From Stieleria tagensis (GTDB taxonomy: Bacteria > Planctomycetota > Planctomycetia > Pirellulales > Pirellulaceae): 64,000 nt of DNA. Below are positions 46,001 to 56,423 of this stretch, piece after piece. Each line of letters starts with the position of its first letter. Within the stretch, counting starts at the first letter, position 1. The position numbers were made by a program, and so were the translations under genes. The notes under the pieces are model-generated. The model was not told where the DNA came from and did no database searches. It saw only the letters and a program-made list of their open reading frames with translations. Location of the stretch: positions 1 to 64,000 of the forward strand of contig NZ_JAMYFE010000060.1 in the NCBI RefSeq assembly GCF_024129865.1, given 5' to 3'.

Positions 46001-46821
46001 TGCAACAAATCATGACTTCGCAGGTCTACCAACGCCAAGCGATTGGTCGCAATCAACGGGCGGCCGCCCGGCAACGATTCTTCAACGCACCGGACCCGCG
46101 GCGCCTCGCGGCGGAACAGATTGTCGATTCGTTGTTTGCCGCGTCGGGCCGTCACATGGAGACGGGTGAACTGACGTTCGTGCACGACGGGGCCGAACCG
46201 ATTGCCAAGCGGCAGAGCTTGGGCGTCCCCCAGCGATCCTGGATGTTTGCCGGGCTCAATAATGAACGCGACCGCCCCAGTTTGTCCCTGCCACGAGCTC
46301 AACCGATCGCCGACGTGCTGGAGGCTTTTGGTTGGACCGGTACCCGACAGCAACCCATCGCGGAGCGTGAAACCGATCCGAATCTGTTGCAGCCGGGCAT
46401 CCTGGCCAACGGTACGCTTTCGATGTCGCTGACCCGCGCGGCCGACCATAGCCAGTTGGCCGAATTGGCTCTCGAGGCCGTATCGCCCAAGGTTCTGTTA
46501 GACTCGTTGTTCCTGCGGTTCTTGACGCGCTATCCCAGCGAACAGGAACGGTCGGACCTGATCCCGGCTTTGGCTGACGGCTTCGAATCTCGGACGGTCT
46601 CCCCCGACCAAGTGCAGCGGCCAAACGCCTTGCCACCGCTGCCTCAATCCACCTGGTCCAACCACTTGGTGCCCGAAGCCAACGACATTCAGGAACAGTG
46701 GCAGCGCAGAGTGCGCCGTGGCCCAGCTGTCGATCCACGATTGCGGCCCGAGTGGCGTGAAGTCTACGAAGATATCGTTTGGAGCTTGGTAAACCATCGA
46801 GAGTTCGTCTGGATTCCCTGA
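43036..46821 (+). CDS. LamG-PSCyt1-DUF1549-DUF1553 protein (planctomycete cytochrome c-like)
   Basis: 1261 residues from the ATG at 43036, which has a GGAG ribosome site; the N-terminal membrane segment is about 27-50. LamG/concanavalin-like domain about 90-270 ([27 protein letters not shown]). PSCyt1 near 590-680 with heme motif CFRCH at 600-604 and [17 protein letters not shown]1549 about 695-900 with a second CARCH motif near 832 ([13 protein letters not shown]). DUF1553 about 910-1230 ([35 protein letters not shown]). Such proteins are paired with DUF1501 proteins in planctomycetes, and the DUF1501 gene follows 85 bases on. Probably an exported electron-transfer or redox protein; the substrate is unknown. 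Confidence 0.92.
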   Translation: MSIGRQPTQSNALASGITRSTSRQVWTGAIAAGSVLAILFTCGLTPTIAQDANNSDEVARWDFGAEETTPLFASGNVQRDQAGPRPPEFPDMPANNTAVKLDSGAYLSLADTGFDSEFDFTNGDAITLEAWVNPTSVRDGQAQYIVGKGRTGSPKVARDNQNWALRIMGKNGEARVNFLFASKLSSGDKHWHRWTSTLGFPAATGWHHLALTYEFGKPESIRGWVNGNPTDGTWDMGGPTTEPPVVDDDEIRIGNRFAGMLDAVAIHRSVLDDKTLSARFNRMGDERVVKLAPEVMPDLGEIPAGRVLFQISESMPAGDRWLHESESWPAESIRWLGDSFLLPRIPLRYDDWGIRSSWKAPLLLRIAGDIELPSSEHHFLVRARSLSRLWIDGKPVARTKTVRSRGGNLEPIVPIPDPLVPGARLLPFPQQETFTSIEIPAAEQTQASEQNGPRTARVVLEVMVGGNGDRTESGEVCVAIQPNSEGSLFVLQPDMSSPLMLSDDSIERAVRQFESDLIAFEDQTRRTAAASQDVFWQQRHELARETVTPEKSPATVSDSHPIDRFVTEKISQAISQAAKTDEATTAQFHNEVLPILREQCFRCHGEKEQGGLRLNTREHALAMGESELPAVVPGDPDASELIVRIRTGEMPPTDDGLTEKQIATLETWVKEGAVWPNPPLASDAVALAPVVDDASFLRRVYLDSVGVGPSADEAREFLASDDSDKRSKLVTQLLQDERYADHWVSFWMDLLAENPTLLNQSLNSTGPFRWFLYESLRDGKSLDRMVTELLLMRGSAHEGGSAGFAMAGENDSPMAAKGHIVASAFLGIELQCARCHDSPYHSTTQEDLYSVAAMLNRKSLTPPKTSRVPDAFFEGIGRESLIRVTLKPDVQVLPKWPFASFTGVEDGPHIDTLMRDPKDSRERLAALITAPDNHRFAQVIVNRLWNRLLGAGIVQPVNDWEGKTPSHPELLQWLADQLVSHNYDPRHVLQQIMTSQVYQRQAIGRNQRAAARQRFFNAPDPRRLAAEQIVDSLFAASGRHMETGELTFVHDGAEPIAKRQSLGVPQRSWMFAGLNNERDRPSLSLPRAQPIADVLEAFGWTGTRQQPIAERETDPNLLQPGILANGTLSMSLTRAADHSQLAELALEAVSPKVLLDSLFLRFLTRYPSEQERSDLIPALADGFESRTVSPDQVQRPNALPPLPQSTWSNHLVPEANDIQEQWQRRVRRGPAVDPRLRPEWREVYEDIVWSLVNHREFVWIP

Positions 46822-46906
46822 TCCCCCTGTTCCTTGTGCTCGCGTCGCCGAGATTGCCCCTTTCCACCCCCACCGTATTTTCTACTCCACGAATCATAGG
46901 CGAGCC

Positions 46907-48193
46907 ATGCACGATTCCACCCGACGACAGTTTTTGGCTAGCGGCATGGCGGCCGCCGGTGCACTGAGTGTCGCGCCGATCGCTCGAGGCAGCGCACCGC
47001 AAGCGTTGCTGCAAGGCAAAGCAGAACACGTGATTTCAATCTGGCTCGGTGGCGGCATGGGACAGATCGATACGTTTGACCCCAAAGTGAAAGGTGATCC
47101 CAAAGCCAAAAAACCAGGTTCGTATTATGATTCGATCGACACCGTGGTGGATGGCGTTCAGGTCTGCCAGCACCTGTCCTCGATGGCCAAAGTGATGGAC
47201 CGCGTGACCGCCGTGCGGACGGTGAATCATGGCGTGATCGACGAACATGCCGCCGCCACCAATCGCATGCATACCGGCCGCGCGATCAGCGGAACCGTGA
47301 CGTATCCCTCGCTCGGCTCGCTGATCGTGCACCAGCGCGGACCGGCCAACGCGGACGCGCCGCCCTACGTTCTGATCGGTTATCCCAATGTGACGCGCGG
47401 CCCGGGCTTTCTAGGAGCGAAATACGGCTACCTGTACCTGACCGAAACTGGGCGCGGCCCCGCTGGACTGTCTCGCCCCGACATCATCACACCACAACGT
47501 CAGAGCCGACGCGAGCGATTCCTCGCATCGCTGCGCAACAACGCCGAATCCACTGCCGTGCCCGAATTGGTCGACTACGAAGCCGCAATCCAGCAGAGCA
47601 TGAAGCTAAGTGGTCCTGAGTTCAATCGCGTCTTCCACCTTGACGGTGAACCAGATGAACTACGCAATCGTTACGGGGGCGAATTTGGACAACGCTGCCT
47701 GCTGAGTCGACGATTGGTCGAACGTGGCGTGCGGTTTATCGAAGTCAGCCACAACCTGAACTTCCTGAACGGTTCGGGTTGGGACGTTCACAACAGTGGC
47801 ATCGTTAACCAGCACAAGTTGATCGAAGAAATGGACACCGCCGTATCGACCTTGATCGCTGATCTCGAGGACAAAAATTTGCTGGACAAAACGCTGATCG
47901 TGATCACCAGCGAATTCGGCCGACCGCCGGAATTCGACAGCGGTGGTGGACGCGGTCATCAGGGTTCGACTTTCAGCTGTGTCCTGGCCGGCGGTGGTTT
48001 GGCCCATTGCGGGGCATGGGGGGAAACCGACGAGTTGTCCAAAAATATCGTTGCCGATCCGGTCAGCGTGCCCGATTTCTTTGCGACGATCTGTGGTTGC
48101 GTCGGCGTCGACTACACCAAGCACCTGTACGCGGGAGACCGGCCGGTTCCCGTCACCGACCAGGGAACCCCAATTGCCAGATTATTTTCCTAG
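46907..48193 (+). CDS. DUF1501 Tat-exported protein, copy 1
   Basis: 428 residues. The N-terminus is a twin-arginine signal ([20 protein letters not shown]). The rest is the sulfatase-like alkaline phosphatase-fold protein DUF1501: [80 protein letters not shown] and [19 protein letters not shown]. It lacks a sulfatase CxPSR motif. It is the partner of the preceding PSCyt gene. It is folded before export, so it probably binds a metal cofactor. Confidence 0.93.
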   Translation: MHDSTRRQFLASGMAAAGALSVAPIARGSAPQALLQGKAEHVISIWLGGGMGQIDTFDPKVKGDPKAKKPGSYYDSIDTVVDGVQVCQHLSSMAKVMDRVTAVRTVNHGVIDEHAAATNRMHTGRAISGTVTYPSLGSLIVHQRGPANADAPPYVLIGYPNVTRGPGFLGAKYGYLYLTETGRGPAGLSRPDIITPQRQSRRERFLASLRNNAESTAVPELVDYEAAIQQSMKLSGPEFNRVFHLDGEPDELRNRYGGEFGQRCLLSRRLVERGVRFIEVSHNLNFLNGSGWDVHNSGIVNQHKLIEEMDTAVSTLIADLEDKNLLDKTLIVITSEFGRPPEFDSGGGRGHQGSTFSCVLAGGGLAHCGAWGETDELSKNIVADPVSVPDFFATICGCVGVDYTKHLYAGDRPVPVTDQGTPIARLFS

Positions 48194-48655
48194 AACGGTG
48201 CGAGATGCTGAACGATTTGAATCAGCCACTTCAACAGCGATACGCCACCGCTATTGTGCGTCGTCCTAATCTATTTGCTGTAGACAGGTTGCTGTAGACA
48301 GGGGCCCGTGGCTGAGGATTCCATGGGGCACTCCCAATCAAGCGACTTAGGAGTTTTGTAAGCAAACGCTCCGCTGACTTAAGTCTGCTAATGGGAAATC
48401 GCATTCCGTAGTGATGCTCGGCAGAGCGTGCAAGGCATCGGGGACGCTGCTAGAATATCGCTCCCACCCCATCGCCGAGACTGCCCAACCGGTCGCGTTC
48501 AATTGGCCGCAGGACTCATTCAACCTGTCCGCTGGGCGAAGTTGAATAGTCGTGCGGCGCGTCCCGCCAGCAGAAGCTCTCGCTCCCACCATAATTCCTC
48601 GTTCGGCGAAAAGGTTGCGGGTCCCACCCCCGGCCATTAATCGCACTGGAAGTAG
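48194..48655. other. Gap without a recognised gene
   Basis: About 460 bases between two PSCyt/DUF1501 pairs. A 99-codon minus-strand frame (48347-48646) is open but has no family likeness; the stretch includes repeated TCGCTCCCACC words near 48460 and 48580. See also the tandem repeat at 48275. Confidence 0.4.
48275..48302 (+). repeat. 14-bp perfect tandem duplication
   Basis: TTGCTGTAGACAGG is present twice head to tail (48275-48288 and 48289-48302), in noncoding DNA about 80 bases after the DUF1501 gene. Probably a replication-slippage product. Confidence 0.8.
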
Positions 48656-51538
48656 ATGAGGCGTTCGATGACAACTTGCCGAGTTCCCATCTGCTGCGCG
48701 GCGACCCGAATTTTGGTTTCGCTATGCTTGGCCGCCTTCTGCGGATCGCGGACCACGGCGAATGACATCAGCTTTAGCAGCGACGTGCGACCGATCCTGG
48801 CGGAGTACTGTGTGCAGTGCCATGGTCCGGACGAACAGCATCGCCAAGCCGACTTGCGGCTGGACATCGCTGACCATAGCACGGCATCCGCGATCGTGAT
48901 TGGCGACCCCGATACCAGCGAAATGATCGTGCGGTTGACGACCGAGGATCCTGACATGCGGATGCCGCCCCCGGAAATGCAAAAACGGCCCTCGGCAAAG
49001 GAGATCGATGTCCTGCGACGATGGATCGCCGAGGGCGCGGAGTTCGAGGGACATTGGTCTTATCAACCAGTTCGCAATCCCGATGTCCCCAAGCCCTCCG
49101 GCCCTGCGTCCACCGATATCGATCGTTTTATCGTTGCAGCGCTGGAGAAAAATGGACTGACACTTGCCCCGCGACTGGACCGCCGACGGCTGATTCGGCG
49201 AGCAAGCTTTGACTTGGTCGGCCTGCCCCCTTCGCCCGCAGAAGTTGACGCGTTCGTCAACGACGCCAAAGAGGACAATGACGCCTTCGCAAAGGTTGTC
49301 GACCGACTACTCCAGTCGCCTCGTTACGGCGAACGTTGGGGGCGACACTGGTTAGACATCGCTCGCTATGCCGACACACACGGTGGTTCAGCTATTGGCT
49401 TCACGCGATTTCCGTTTTCGTACACCTATCGCGACTATGTGATCGGCGCCTTCAACGCAGACCTGCCCTACAACGAATTTGTTCTGCAACAACTGGCGGC
49501 CGATCAACTGGAATTGCCTACCAACGATCCCGCCCTGGCAGCGCTGGGATTCCTGACGGTCGGTATGCAGTTTCGCAGCGTGCATGATTTGATCGACGAC
49601 CAGATCGACGTGGTCACGCGTGGACTGATGGGTGTGACGGTCGCCTGTGCCCGCTGTCATGATCACAAGTTCGACGAAATCCCCACCACCGATTACTACG
49701 CTCTGTACGCGACCCTTTCCAGCAGCGAGTCGCCGAGCGATTTGCCAGTGTTGGGCGAACCAACGCTGACCGAGCAGCTGCGTGACTACCGACTTCAACT
49801 GGAAAAACGGCAAACGATCAATCGCGATATGGCCCGCGACCAGACGGAGGTGATGCGAAACCGTTTGCGCAGCCAAGTCGGTTTGTATTTAACCGATTTG
49901 GCCAAGGGTGTGCCCGAACAGGACCTCTCGGCGGCGTTCTTGTCGTATCGCACCGATGATGTGCGCCCCATCGTACTGCATCGTTGGCGTCTCTATTTGA
50001 ACACGCTTAGCGAACAAGATCCCGTGTTTTTTGCCTGGGTCCGCCTGCGCGATACCCCGGCGGATCAATTCCAAGCTGTGTGCGAACAACTGGCACAGAC
50101 ATTGAAAGCGGAGAACGGCGATCCGGCGCAGTTTAAAGATGTGCACAACATGAGCGTGGAGGCGCCGAAATGGAATCCACGAGTCCTCAGCACGCTCGAG
50201 GAAGCCAAGCCGGCATCGCTGATCGAATTGGCGGAAGCCTACGGCAAACTATTCGCGGACGTACACCTTGGATGGCTCACGGCATTGCACGAAACGTCAC
50301 TGGAAGCGACGCCGGACGCAGAAATTTTCACGGATGAAGATCCACGACACGCCCAGATCAATAGTTCGATCAATCAACAGTTGCGGCGACACCTGTACGA
50401 AGCCGGCACCCCGACCGACGTGCCAGACGACGTGGCAGCCAAGCTGCTAAATCGCACGGTTTCAGACAAACTCTCGGGCAAGCGCGGGACCATCCATGAC
50501 CTGCATCTGAACTCACCCGGTTCACCGCCGCGCGGCATGGTGCTGGCCGAATCGAAAACGCCGCCCGAAACCCGTGTGTTCCTCCGCGGCAACCCGACCA
50601 GTCGTGGCGAACGGGTCGAAGCAAGGTTTCTGACGGCGGTGGCTCCACACGACACCACGCCCTTTGCGGATGGACAGCGCCGCCGCGGTCTGGCCGAAGC
50701 CATCATTGATCCCCAGAACCCGCTGACCCGCCGCGTGATCGTGAACTGGATTTGGCGACATCATTTCGGATTGGGCCTGGTCCGCACGCCCGATGATCTG
50801 GGGACTCGCGGAACGCCGCCCACGCACCCCCAATTGCTCGATCATTTGGCAACTGCGTTTGCCGATGATGGTTGGTCGATCAAAAAGATGCATCGCCGGA
50901 TCATGCTGTCAGACGTGTACCGACAGGCTTCCGTCGAAGATCCCGATGATCGCGGGCGTGATGCCGAAAACCGCTTGCTGTGGCGGATGCCGCGTAAACG
51001 CTTGGAAATGGAATCGATGCGGGACGCGCTGCTGGCGGTTTCAGGCGAATTGGACACGACGACCATCGGCGGTCGACCATTCGATCTGGAAACCGATCCG
51101 GCGGTCCCCCGCCGCAGCGTTTACGCACTGATCAATCGCGACATCATCTCCAATCTGTCCAGCACATTTGATGGTGCGGACCCGACGTCGTGCACGGTCA
51201 AACGTCCCGACACAATGGTTCCCCAGCAAACGCTATACGCTCTGAATTCCGCGTTCATTCAAGACCGGGCTGCCGCGGTTGCCAAACTAGCCATCGACGC
51301 GACCGCAGCGGATGAAGACCGAGTGGATTGGTTGTACCGGCGAATTTATTTGCGCCAGCCCGACCAGGAAGAACGCGCCCTGGCAGTCGCCTATGTCACT
51401 CGTCCGCAGCCCGTCGAAAACACGGCCAACAGCGACACGAGCGAGGCAGCAGCCAATATTGGCGTCGTAGGCACCAATCGATGGGCCCAGCTGGCACATG
51501 CCATGCTGGCGTCCAATGAGTTTGTTTTCTTGGATTGA
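48656..51538 (+). CDS. PSCyt1-DUF1549-DUF1553 protein (planctomycete cytochrome c-like)
   Basis: 960 residues. Signal region about 1-35. PSCyt1 about 40-135 (FSSDVRPILAEYCVQCHG with heme motif CVQCH, then MRMPPPE). DUF1549 about 160-370 (RLIRRASFDLVGLPPSPAEVD, RYGERWGRHWLDIARYADTHG, VACARCHDHKFDEIPTTDYYALY with a second CxxCH). A helical middle lies at about 370-620 and DUF1553 at about 650-940 (NWIWRHHFGLGLVRTPDDLG, GTPPTHPQLLDHLA, RRIMLSDVYRQAS, LLWRMPRKRLEMESMRDALL). It has no LamG part, unlike the other copy. It is followed by a DUF1501 gene and is probably exported or membrane-attached and heme-bearing. Confidence 0.93.
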   Translation: MRRSMTTCRVPICCAATRILVSLCLAAFCGSRTTANDISFSSDVRPILAEYCVQCHGPDEQHRQADLRLDIADHSTASAIVIGDPDTSEMIVRLTTEDPDMRMPPPEMQKRPSAKEIDVLRRWIAEGAEFEGHWSYQPVRNPDVPKPSGPASTDIDRFIVAALEKNGLTLAPRLDRRRLIRRASFDLVGLPPSPAEVDAFVNDAKEDNDAFAKVVDRLLQSPRYGERWGRHWLDIARYADTHGGSAIGFTRFPFSYTYRDYVIGAFNADLPYNEFVLQQLAADQLELPTNDPALAALGFLTVGMQFRSVHDLIDDQIDVVTRGLMGVTVACARCHDHKFDEIPTTDYYALYATLSSSESPSDLPVLGEPTLTEQLRDYRLQLEKRQTINRDMARDQTEVMRNRLRSQVGLYLTDLAKGVPEQDLSAAFLSYRTDDVRPIVLHRWRLYLNTLSEQDPVFFAWVRLRDTPADQFQAVCEQLAQTLKAENGDPAQFKDVHNMSVEAPKWNPRVLSTLEEAKPASLIELAEAYGKLFADVHLGWLTALHETSLEATPDAEIFTDEDPRHAQINSSINQQLRRHLYEAGTPTDVPDDVAAKLLNRTVSDKLSGKRGTIHDLHLNSPGSPPRGMVLAESKTPPETRVFLRGNPTSRGERVEARFLTAVAPHDTTPFADGQRRRGLAEAIIDPQNPLTRRVIVNWIWRHHFGLGLVRTPDDLGTRGTPPTHPQLLDHLATAFADDGWSIKKMHRRIMLSDVYRQASVEDPDDRGRDAENRLLWRMPRKRLEMESMRDALLAVSGELDTTTIGGRPFDLETDPAVPRRSVYALINRDIISNLSSTFDGADPTSCTVKRPDTMVPQQTLYALNSAFIQDRAAAVAKLAIDATAADEDRVDWLYRRIYLRQPDQEERALAVAYVTRPQPVENTANSDTSEAAANIGVVGTNRWAQLAHAMLASNEFVFLD

Positions 51539-51572
51539 CCGGCTTTCCGATTCAACGAATCATCCATCGCGA

Positions 51573-52991
51573 ATGGATCCTTCAACGAGCAAAATTATCA
51601 TGGACAATTCCTTCACCTTCCCTCGCCGACAGTTTCTGCGGCGTTGTGGTTTGGGGGTCGGATCGCTGGCGCTCGCCGACATGCTGATCGGCCAGTCGGC
51701 AACCGCCGGGCCGGCAACGCATTTCCCGGCTCGCGCCCAGCATGTGATTCACATTTTTCTCAACGGCGGGATGTCGCAGGTAGACACCTTCGACCCCAAA
51801 CCGGAACTGACCCGACGTGCCGGTCAGATGCTGCCGTTTGATAACCTGCAAACCGAACGAAAAACGGGGGTGGCGCTGCCGTCGCCGTTTCAGTTCAAAC
51901 AGCACGGCGAATGCGGGATGCCGATTAGCGACTTGTTCCCGCGCGTGGCCGAGTGCGCAGACGATTTGGCAGTGATTCGTTCGATGTACGCCGAATTGCC
52001 CAGCCACGAAATGATGCTGATGCTGATGAACACTGGCCATTCCCGATTGGTTCGTCCAAGTTTTGGATCGTGGTTAACCTGGGGTATGGGCACCGAAAAT
52101 CAGAACCTACCCGGATTCGTCGCCCTCTGCCCGGGCGGCTTGCCGGTAGCTGGCGCTGGCAACTGGCGGTCCGCGTTCCTGCCCGGCAGCTACCAGGGCA
52201 CACTGGTGGACACCGCCCACTCCGATCCGACAAAGCTGATTCGTCACATCCGCAACGAACGCTTATCAAAATCGGATCAACTGGCTCAGTTAGAAGTCTT
52301 GCAGGCACTCAATGCTAGGCATCTAGCCCAACGTCCCGACGAAGCTGAGCTTGAAGCACGGATTCAGTCATTCGACTTGGCGTACCGGATGCAGATGGAA
52401 GCCACCGACGCTTTCGATACCAACCAGGAACCGGAACATATCTTGAAAATGTATGGCGAAGGGACGCAAAATCGCCAACTGCTACTGGCCCGCCGGTTGG
52501 TCGAACGCGGCGTGCGATACGTCCAGGTCTGGCACGGCGCCGGCCAACCTTGGGACAGTCACGACAACATCAAGGACTCCCACCGCAGTGTCGCGAATCA
52601 GTGTGATCAAGGTATCGCGGGCCTGATCAAAGATCTTAAGCAACGCGGCTTGCTCAGTAAGACATTGATTTTGTGTAGTGGCGAATTCGGACGCACACCC
52701 TCAGTGGAAATGGGGCAAAACGGATCGGGTGCCAGCCAGGGCCGCGATCATAACCACTGGGGATTCTCGTTGTGGATGGCCGGTGGAGGCATCAAGGGAG
52801 GCACGATCTACGGTGCGACCGATGAGTTTGGATTCAAAGCCGTCGAGAATCCGGTTTCGGTGCATGACCTACACGCCACGATGCTACACCTGTTGGGCTT
52901 TGACCACGAGCGATTGACCTACCGTTATGCCGGGCGCGACTACCGCCTGACTGATCTGTCCGGTCGCGTCGTCAATGACGTCATCGCGTAA
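51573..52991 (+). CDS. DUF1501 Tat-exported protein, copy 2
   Basis: 472 residues from the ATG at 51573; the ATG at 51600 would remove nine. Twin-arginine signal (FPRRQFLRRCGLGVGSLALADML), then [104 protein letters not shown] and HDLHATMLHLLGFDHERLTY, the complete DUF1501 pattern. It lies 34 bases after the preceding PSCyt gene, so the two form an operon. It differs clearly from copy 1, so the pairs are not recent duplicates. Confidence 0.94.
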   Translation: MDPSTSKIIMDNSFTFPRRQFLRRCGLGVGSLALADMLIGQSATAGPATHFPARAQHVIHIFLNGGMSQVDTFDPKPELTRRAGQMLPFDNLQTERKTGVALPSPFQFKQHGECGMPISDLFPRVAECADDLAVIRSMYAELPSHEMMLMLMNTGHSRLVRPSFGSWLTWGMGTENQNLPGFVALCPGGLPVAGAGNWRSAFLPGSYQGTLVDTAHSDPTKLIRHIRNERLSKSDQLAQLEVLQALNARHLAQRPDEAELEARIQSFDLAYRMQMEATDAFDTNQEPEHILKMYGEGTQNRQLLLARRLVERGVRYVQVWHGAGQPWDSHDNIKDSHRSVANQCDQGIAGLIKDLKQRGLLSKTLILCSGEFGRTPSVEMGQNGSGASQGRDHNHWGFSLWMAGGGIKGGTIYGATDEFGFKAVENPVSVHDLHATMLHLLGFDHERLTYRYAGRDYRLTDLSGRVVNDVIA

Positions 52992-53250
52992 CACCCGGAT
53001 TGCAAACTCCCCTGACCGCCTGGGAGGAATCTTACGACGACAGGCAAGAAGACCTCTACCGCGAGGTATCCAACATTGGCGATCGTCAGAACTTTGCCCG
53101 AGGTGTTTGGTCAGGTGTGACCAGCGACGTGGCGGACGATGAAACCGGTGCACAAGAGGGACCACGTCGGCGCACAGCAACCCGCTAGAATAGGACAAAG
53201 CGGGCGGTCTTGTGCCCAAAGTGCGACACAAATCAAATTGCGAGTTCATC

Positions 53251-54483
53251 ATGCAACCCTCGAAACCACTTCGCCACAAATACTTTCTCGCGCTGCTGGT
53301 CGCTGGAATGGCGATGATGTCGACCACTGCACGCTTGGCCCCCGCCCAGCACGTCGACGCGAAACCGGCCACTCAACAGCCTCAAGTGAACGTCAAAGTG
53401 CTGAGGCAAGATAAGTACGAGGGCAAGATTGATGGTGAAGAGACGACAGCAACGCTGGTCGAGGTGACACTTGATCCCCTAGCCGAAAGTCCACCGCATC
53501 GCCACCCGGGGCCGGTCAGTGGATTCGTCGTCGAAGGCACGTTTGAATTCCAAGTCGAAGGAGGAGCGATCAAGACGTTCAAAGCAGGTGACTCCTTTTT
53601 TGAACCCAAGATGATCCTGCACAAAGTCGGGCGTAATCCGGACAAAGAAAAACGCACGCGTGTCCTCGCCACAATTGTACATCCGTCGAACGCAAAAACG
53701 ATCATGATGATGGAGCCAACGAGTGATCCAAACGCAGCGTTGACGGTGAAGCCAACGACGGAAACGTTCGAAATCTGCGCGGTACCACGGCCCCCCGCAC
53801 CAAAGAATGAAACCAACACCCTGAATTCCGGTGTAAAAGCTCCTGGTATCACCGCAGCATTCACGCCAAAGCCACTGGTCGATGGTTTACCCGTGATCGG
53901 ACTGATCATTTACGATGATGTGCTACAAACCGACATCACCGCTCCGATCGATGTTTTCGCCAAACCCTCCGAAGACGGCAAGCAATTGTTCAACGTCATC
54001 ACGATCGCGGAAACCTACGATGTGATCGTCAGCGAAGAGGGGCTTAAAATGCTGCCGGACTACACGTTCGACAACTCACCGAAATTAGAGATTGTGATTG
54101 TCCCGAGCGCCTACGACATGACCGAAAATGTGAAGAACAGCCGACTGGTACAGTTTGTAAGAAGCCAGAACGAAAACACACGGTACACAGTCAGCAATTG
54201 TGCTGGCGCATCGTTACTTGGCGAGGCCGGTGTCGCGGATGGACGGAAAATCGTGACTTGGATCGGCGGCGGCAATGACTTGCAAAAAAACTATCCAAAG
54301 TTAAAGGTGCAAGACGACGCCAAATTGAGCTTCGTTGAAGACGGGAAATTCCTCTCGTCCAATGGCAATCTGACGTCGTACATTTCTGCGCTTGAACTGC
54401 TTGAAAAATTGACCAGCAAAGAACATCGCAAGTTTGTTGAGTCCTATCTGTATCTGGAAAGACTACAGAATTGGAAGAACTGA
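53251..54483 (+). CDS. Exported cupin-DJ-1/PfpI fusion protein
   Basis: 410 residues from the ATG at 53251 (the frame is open to a GTG at 53212). Signal peptide about 1-33. Cupin domain about 48-150 with HRHPGPVSGFVVEGTFEF (His83, His85, Glu95 as metal ligands) and a later His near 124. After a linker (about 155-210), a DJ-1/PfpI domain at about 212-405: VIGLIIYDDVLQTDITAPIDVF, VIVPSAYDM, then the nucleophile elbow SNCAGASLLGEAG with Cys317. Such domains act as deglycases, amidases or the sensing part of GATase1-type regulators. The periplasmic location and cupin fusion are unusual. Substrate unknown. Confidence 0.85.
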   Translation: MQPSKPLRHKYFLALLVAGMAMMSTTARLAPAQHVDAKPATQQPQVNVKVLRQDKYEGKIDGEETTATLVEVTLDPLAESPPHRHPGPVSGFVVEGTFEFQVEGGAIKTFKAGDSFFEPKMILHKVGRNPDKEKRTRVLATIVHPSNAKTIMMMEPTSDPNAALTVKPTTETFEICAVPRPPAPKNETNTLNSGVKAPGITAAFTPKPLVDGLPVIGLIIYDDVLQTDITAPIDVFAKPSEDGKQLFNVITIAETYDVIVSEEGLKMLPDYTFDNSPKLEIVIVPSAYDMTENVKNSRLVQFVRSQNENTRYTVSNCAGASLLGEAGVADGRKIVTWIGGGNDLQKNYPKLKVQDDAKLSFVEDGKFLSSNGNLTSYISALELLEKLTSKEHRKFVESYLYLERLQNWKN

Positions 54484-54579
54484 CCAACGGACCGAGTGGT
54501 CGGAGAATGACTGGTCGTACCCATACAAACCGTTGACAATCGAAATGACTGAATCCACCAACGCCTGGATCGACCAACA

Positions 54580-56298
54580 ATGAATGCATGTCTCTACCAA
54601 TGGGCGATTACTCGCTGCTATCTGGTTCTTGCTCTGGCGATTAGTGGAATCGCGATGAGCTCCAACGCGAGTGCACAGGAATCCACGCAGCCGAATCGCG
54701 AAACTCAGACCGCGCAACGATTCAGTCGCAGCGTGACGTTGCATCAGGAATTGAATTATCTTCTGCACCTGCCGAACGACTATGACGCCGATCGGCAGCA
54801 AGGGTGGCCACTGATGTTGTTCCTGCATGGTGCGGGCGAACGCGGCGACGACTTATCGCGAGTGAAAGTTCACGGCCCGCCAAAGTTGGTTGAAAACGGT
54901 CACAACTTTCCACTGGTGCTTGTGTCGCCTCAATGTCCCGCTGACAAGACGTGGAACGTTTCGACACTGTCAGGATTGCTGGACGATGTAATCGCGAACC
55001 ACAACATCGACGTCGACCGAGTCTATCTGACAGGACTGAGCATGGGTGGCTACGGGACTTGGAGCCTTGGGATGAGCGAGCCGGAACGATTCGCAGCGAT
55101 TGCGCCGATTTGTGGCGGCGGGGAGACACTGAAAACCTTGCTTGTGACGGAGTCGCGAAAAGAGACGCTCAAGAATCTTCCGGTCTGGGCGTTCCATGGG
55201 GGGAAAGACCTGGTCGTTCCACTCAGTGAATCCGAGCGGATGATTGACGCTTTGAAACGATTGGGCGCGAAGCACGCCAAGCTGACGGTCTATCCCAAAG
55301 CCGGGCACGATTCATGGACAAAAACGTACGACAACCCTGAGTTCCTGGAGTGGCTGTTGCAGCAGAAACGTACGTCGTCAAATGCAAAGCAGCTTTCCGG
55401 CAATCCGGTTTTCGAAGGCTGGTATGCTGATCCCGAAGGAATCATCTTCGGCGACACTTATTGGATCTATCCGACGTACTCGGCACCCTATGACAAGCAG
55501 GTTTTTTTTGATTGTTTTTCGTCCAAGGACTTGGTGAATTGGAAGAAACACTCGCGAATTCTCGACGCCGACGAGGTGAAGTGGGCGCATCGCGCGATGT
55601 GGGCACCGTCAATCATTGAGAAGAACGGAAAGTATTACTTCTTCTTCGGCGCCAACGACATCCAGAATGACCAAACGGTCGGCGGAATCGGCGTTGCGGT
55701 GGCCGATTCCCCTGCCGGTCCATTCAAAGACCACCTCGGCAAACCGCTCGTCGACAGGTTTCACAACGGTGCTCAACCGATCGACCAGTTCGTTTTCAAA
55801 GACGCTGATGGCACGCACTATCTGATCTACGGCGGTTGGCGACATTGCAACATCGCTCAACTGAATGATGACTTCACCGGTTTCGTTCCGCTGGACGACG
55901 GAACCATCTTCAAAGAAATCACACCGGAAGGCTACGTCGAAGGCCCGTTCATGTTCATCCGCAACGGCAAGTACTATTTCATGTGGTCAGAAGGCGGCTG
56001 GACGGGGCCGAACTATAGCGTGGCGTACGCCATCGCGGATTCTCCGTTCGGGCCGTTCAAGCGAATCGCCAAAGTGCTCCAGCAGGACCCCAGCGTCGCC
56101 ACTGGTGCCGGTCACCACAGCGTGATTCACGTTCCCCATTCGAACGACTACTACGCCGTCTACCATCGTCGTCCGCTCGATGAAACGGACGGAAATTCAC
56201 GCGTGACCTGTATTGACCGCATGACGTTCGACGAAAATGGATTGATCCAACCGATCAAAATCACGAACGAAGGTGTTGTCGCCAGACCGCTCAACTGA
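54580..56298 (+). CDS. Exported serine esterase-GH43 glycoside hydrolase fusion
   Basis: 572 residues. Signal peptide about 1-32. Residues 45-265 are an alpha/beta hydrolase of the feruloyl/acetyl esterase type: LMLFLHGAGERGDDL, nucleophile Ser154 in GLSMGG, Asp210 (HGGKD) and His243 (AGHDSW). Residues of about 275-572 are a GH43 five-blade propeller: general base Asp284 in GWYADPEG, Asp403 in QPIDQF, acid Glu454 in VEGPF, plus YYFFFGAND and SVIHVPHSNDYYAVYHRRP. Both triads are complete. The enzyme should remove ester groups and arabinose or xylose side groups from the same plant or algal polysaccharide. It stands alone, 96 bases after the cupin fusion gene. Confidence 0.92.
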   Translation: MNACLYQWAITRCYLVLALAISGIAMSSNASAQESTQPNRETQTAQRFSRSVTLHQELNYLLHLPNDYDADRQQGWPLMLFLHGAGERGDDLSRVKVHGPPKLVENGHNFPLVLVSPQCPADKTWNVSTLSGLLDDVIANHNIDVDRVYLTGLSMGGYGTWSLGMSEPERFAAIAPICGGGETLKTLLVTESRKETLKNLPVWAFHGGKDLVVPLSESERMIDALKRLGAKHAKLTVYPKAGHDSWTKTYDNPEFLEWLLQQKRTSSNAKQLSGNPVFEGWYADPEGIIFGDTYWIYPTYSAPYDKQVFFDCFSSKDLVNWKKHSRILDADEVKWAHRAMWAPSIIEKNGKYYFFFGANDIQNDQTVGGIGVAVADSPAGPFKDHLGKPLVDRFHNGAQPIDQFVFKDADGTHYLIYGGWRHCNIAQLNDDFTGFVPLDDGTIFKEITPEGYVEGPFMFIRNGKYYFMWSEGGWTGPNYSVAYAIADSPFGPFKRIAKVLQQDPSVATGAGHHSVIHVPHSNDYYAVYHRRPLDETDGNSRVTCIDRMTFDENGLIQPIKITNEGVVARPLN

Positions 56299-56423
56299 TG
56301 CAGATCCAAATTGTATTGCGAACCGGCAACCGACAATCGCCTGTCCTCCTACCGAACGAAAACTTGTTTGCATCTCTATTTCCCCGCTAAGCAGGACATG
56401 CTGTGCCAGTTTTGAACCAGATT

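Noticed and set aside
46256-47029. 257-codon minus-strand open frame
   Set aside because: Spans the end of the LamG-PSCyt gene and the start of the DUF1501 gene on the opposite strand; low-complexity Arg-rich translation.
44833-49680. The two PSCyt/DUF1501 pairs as a novel system
   Set aside because: This pairing is very common in planctomycetes; only the LamG difference between the copies is notable.
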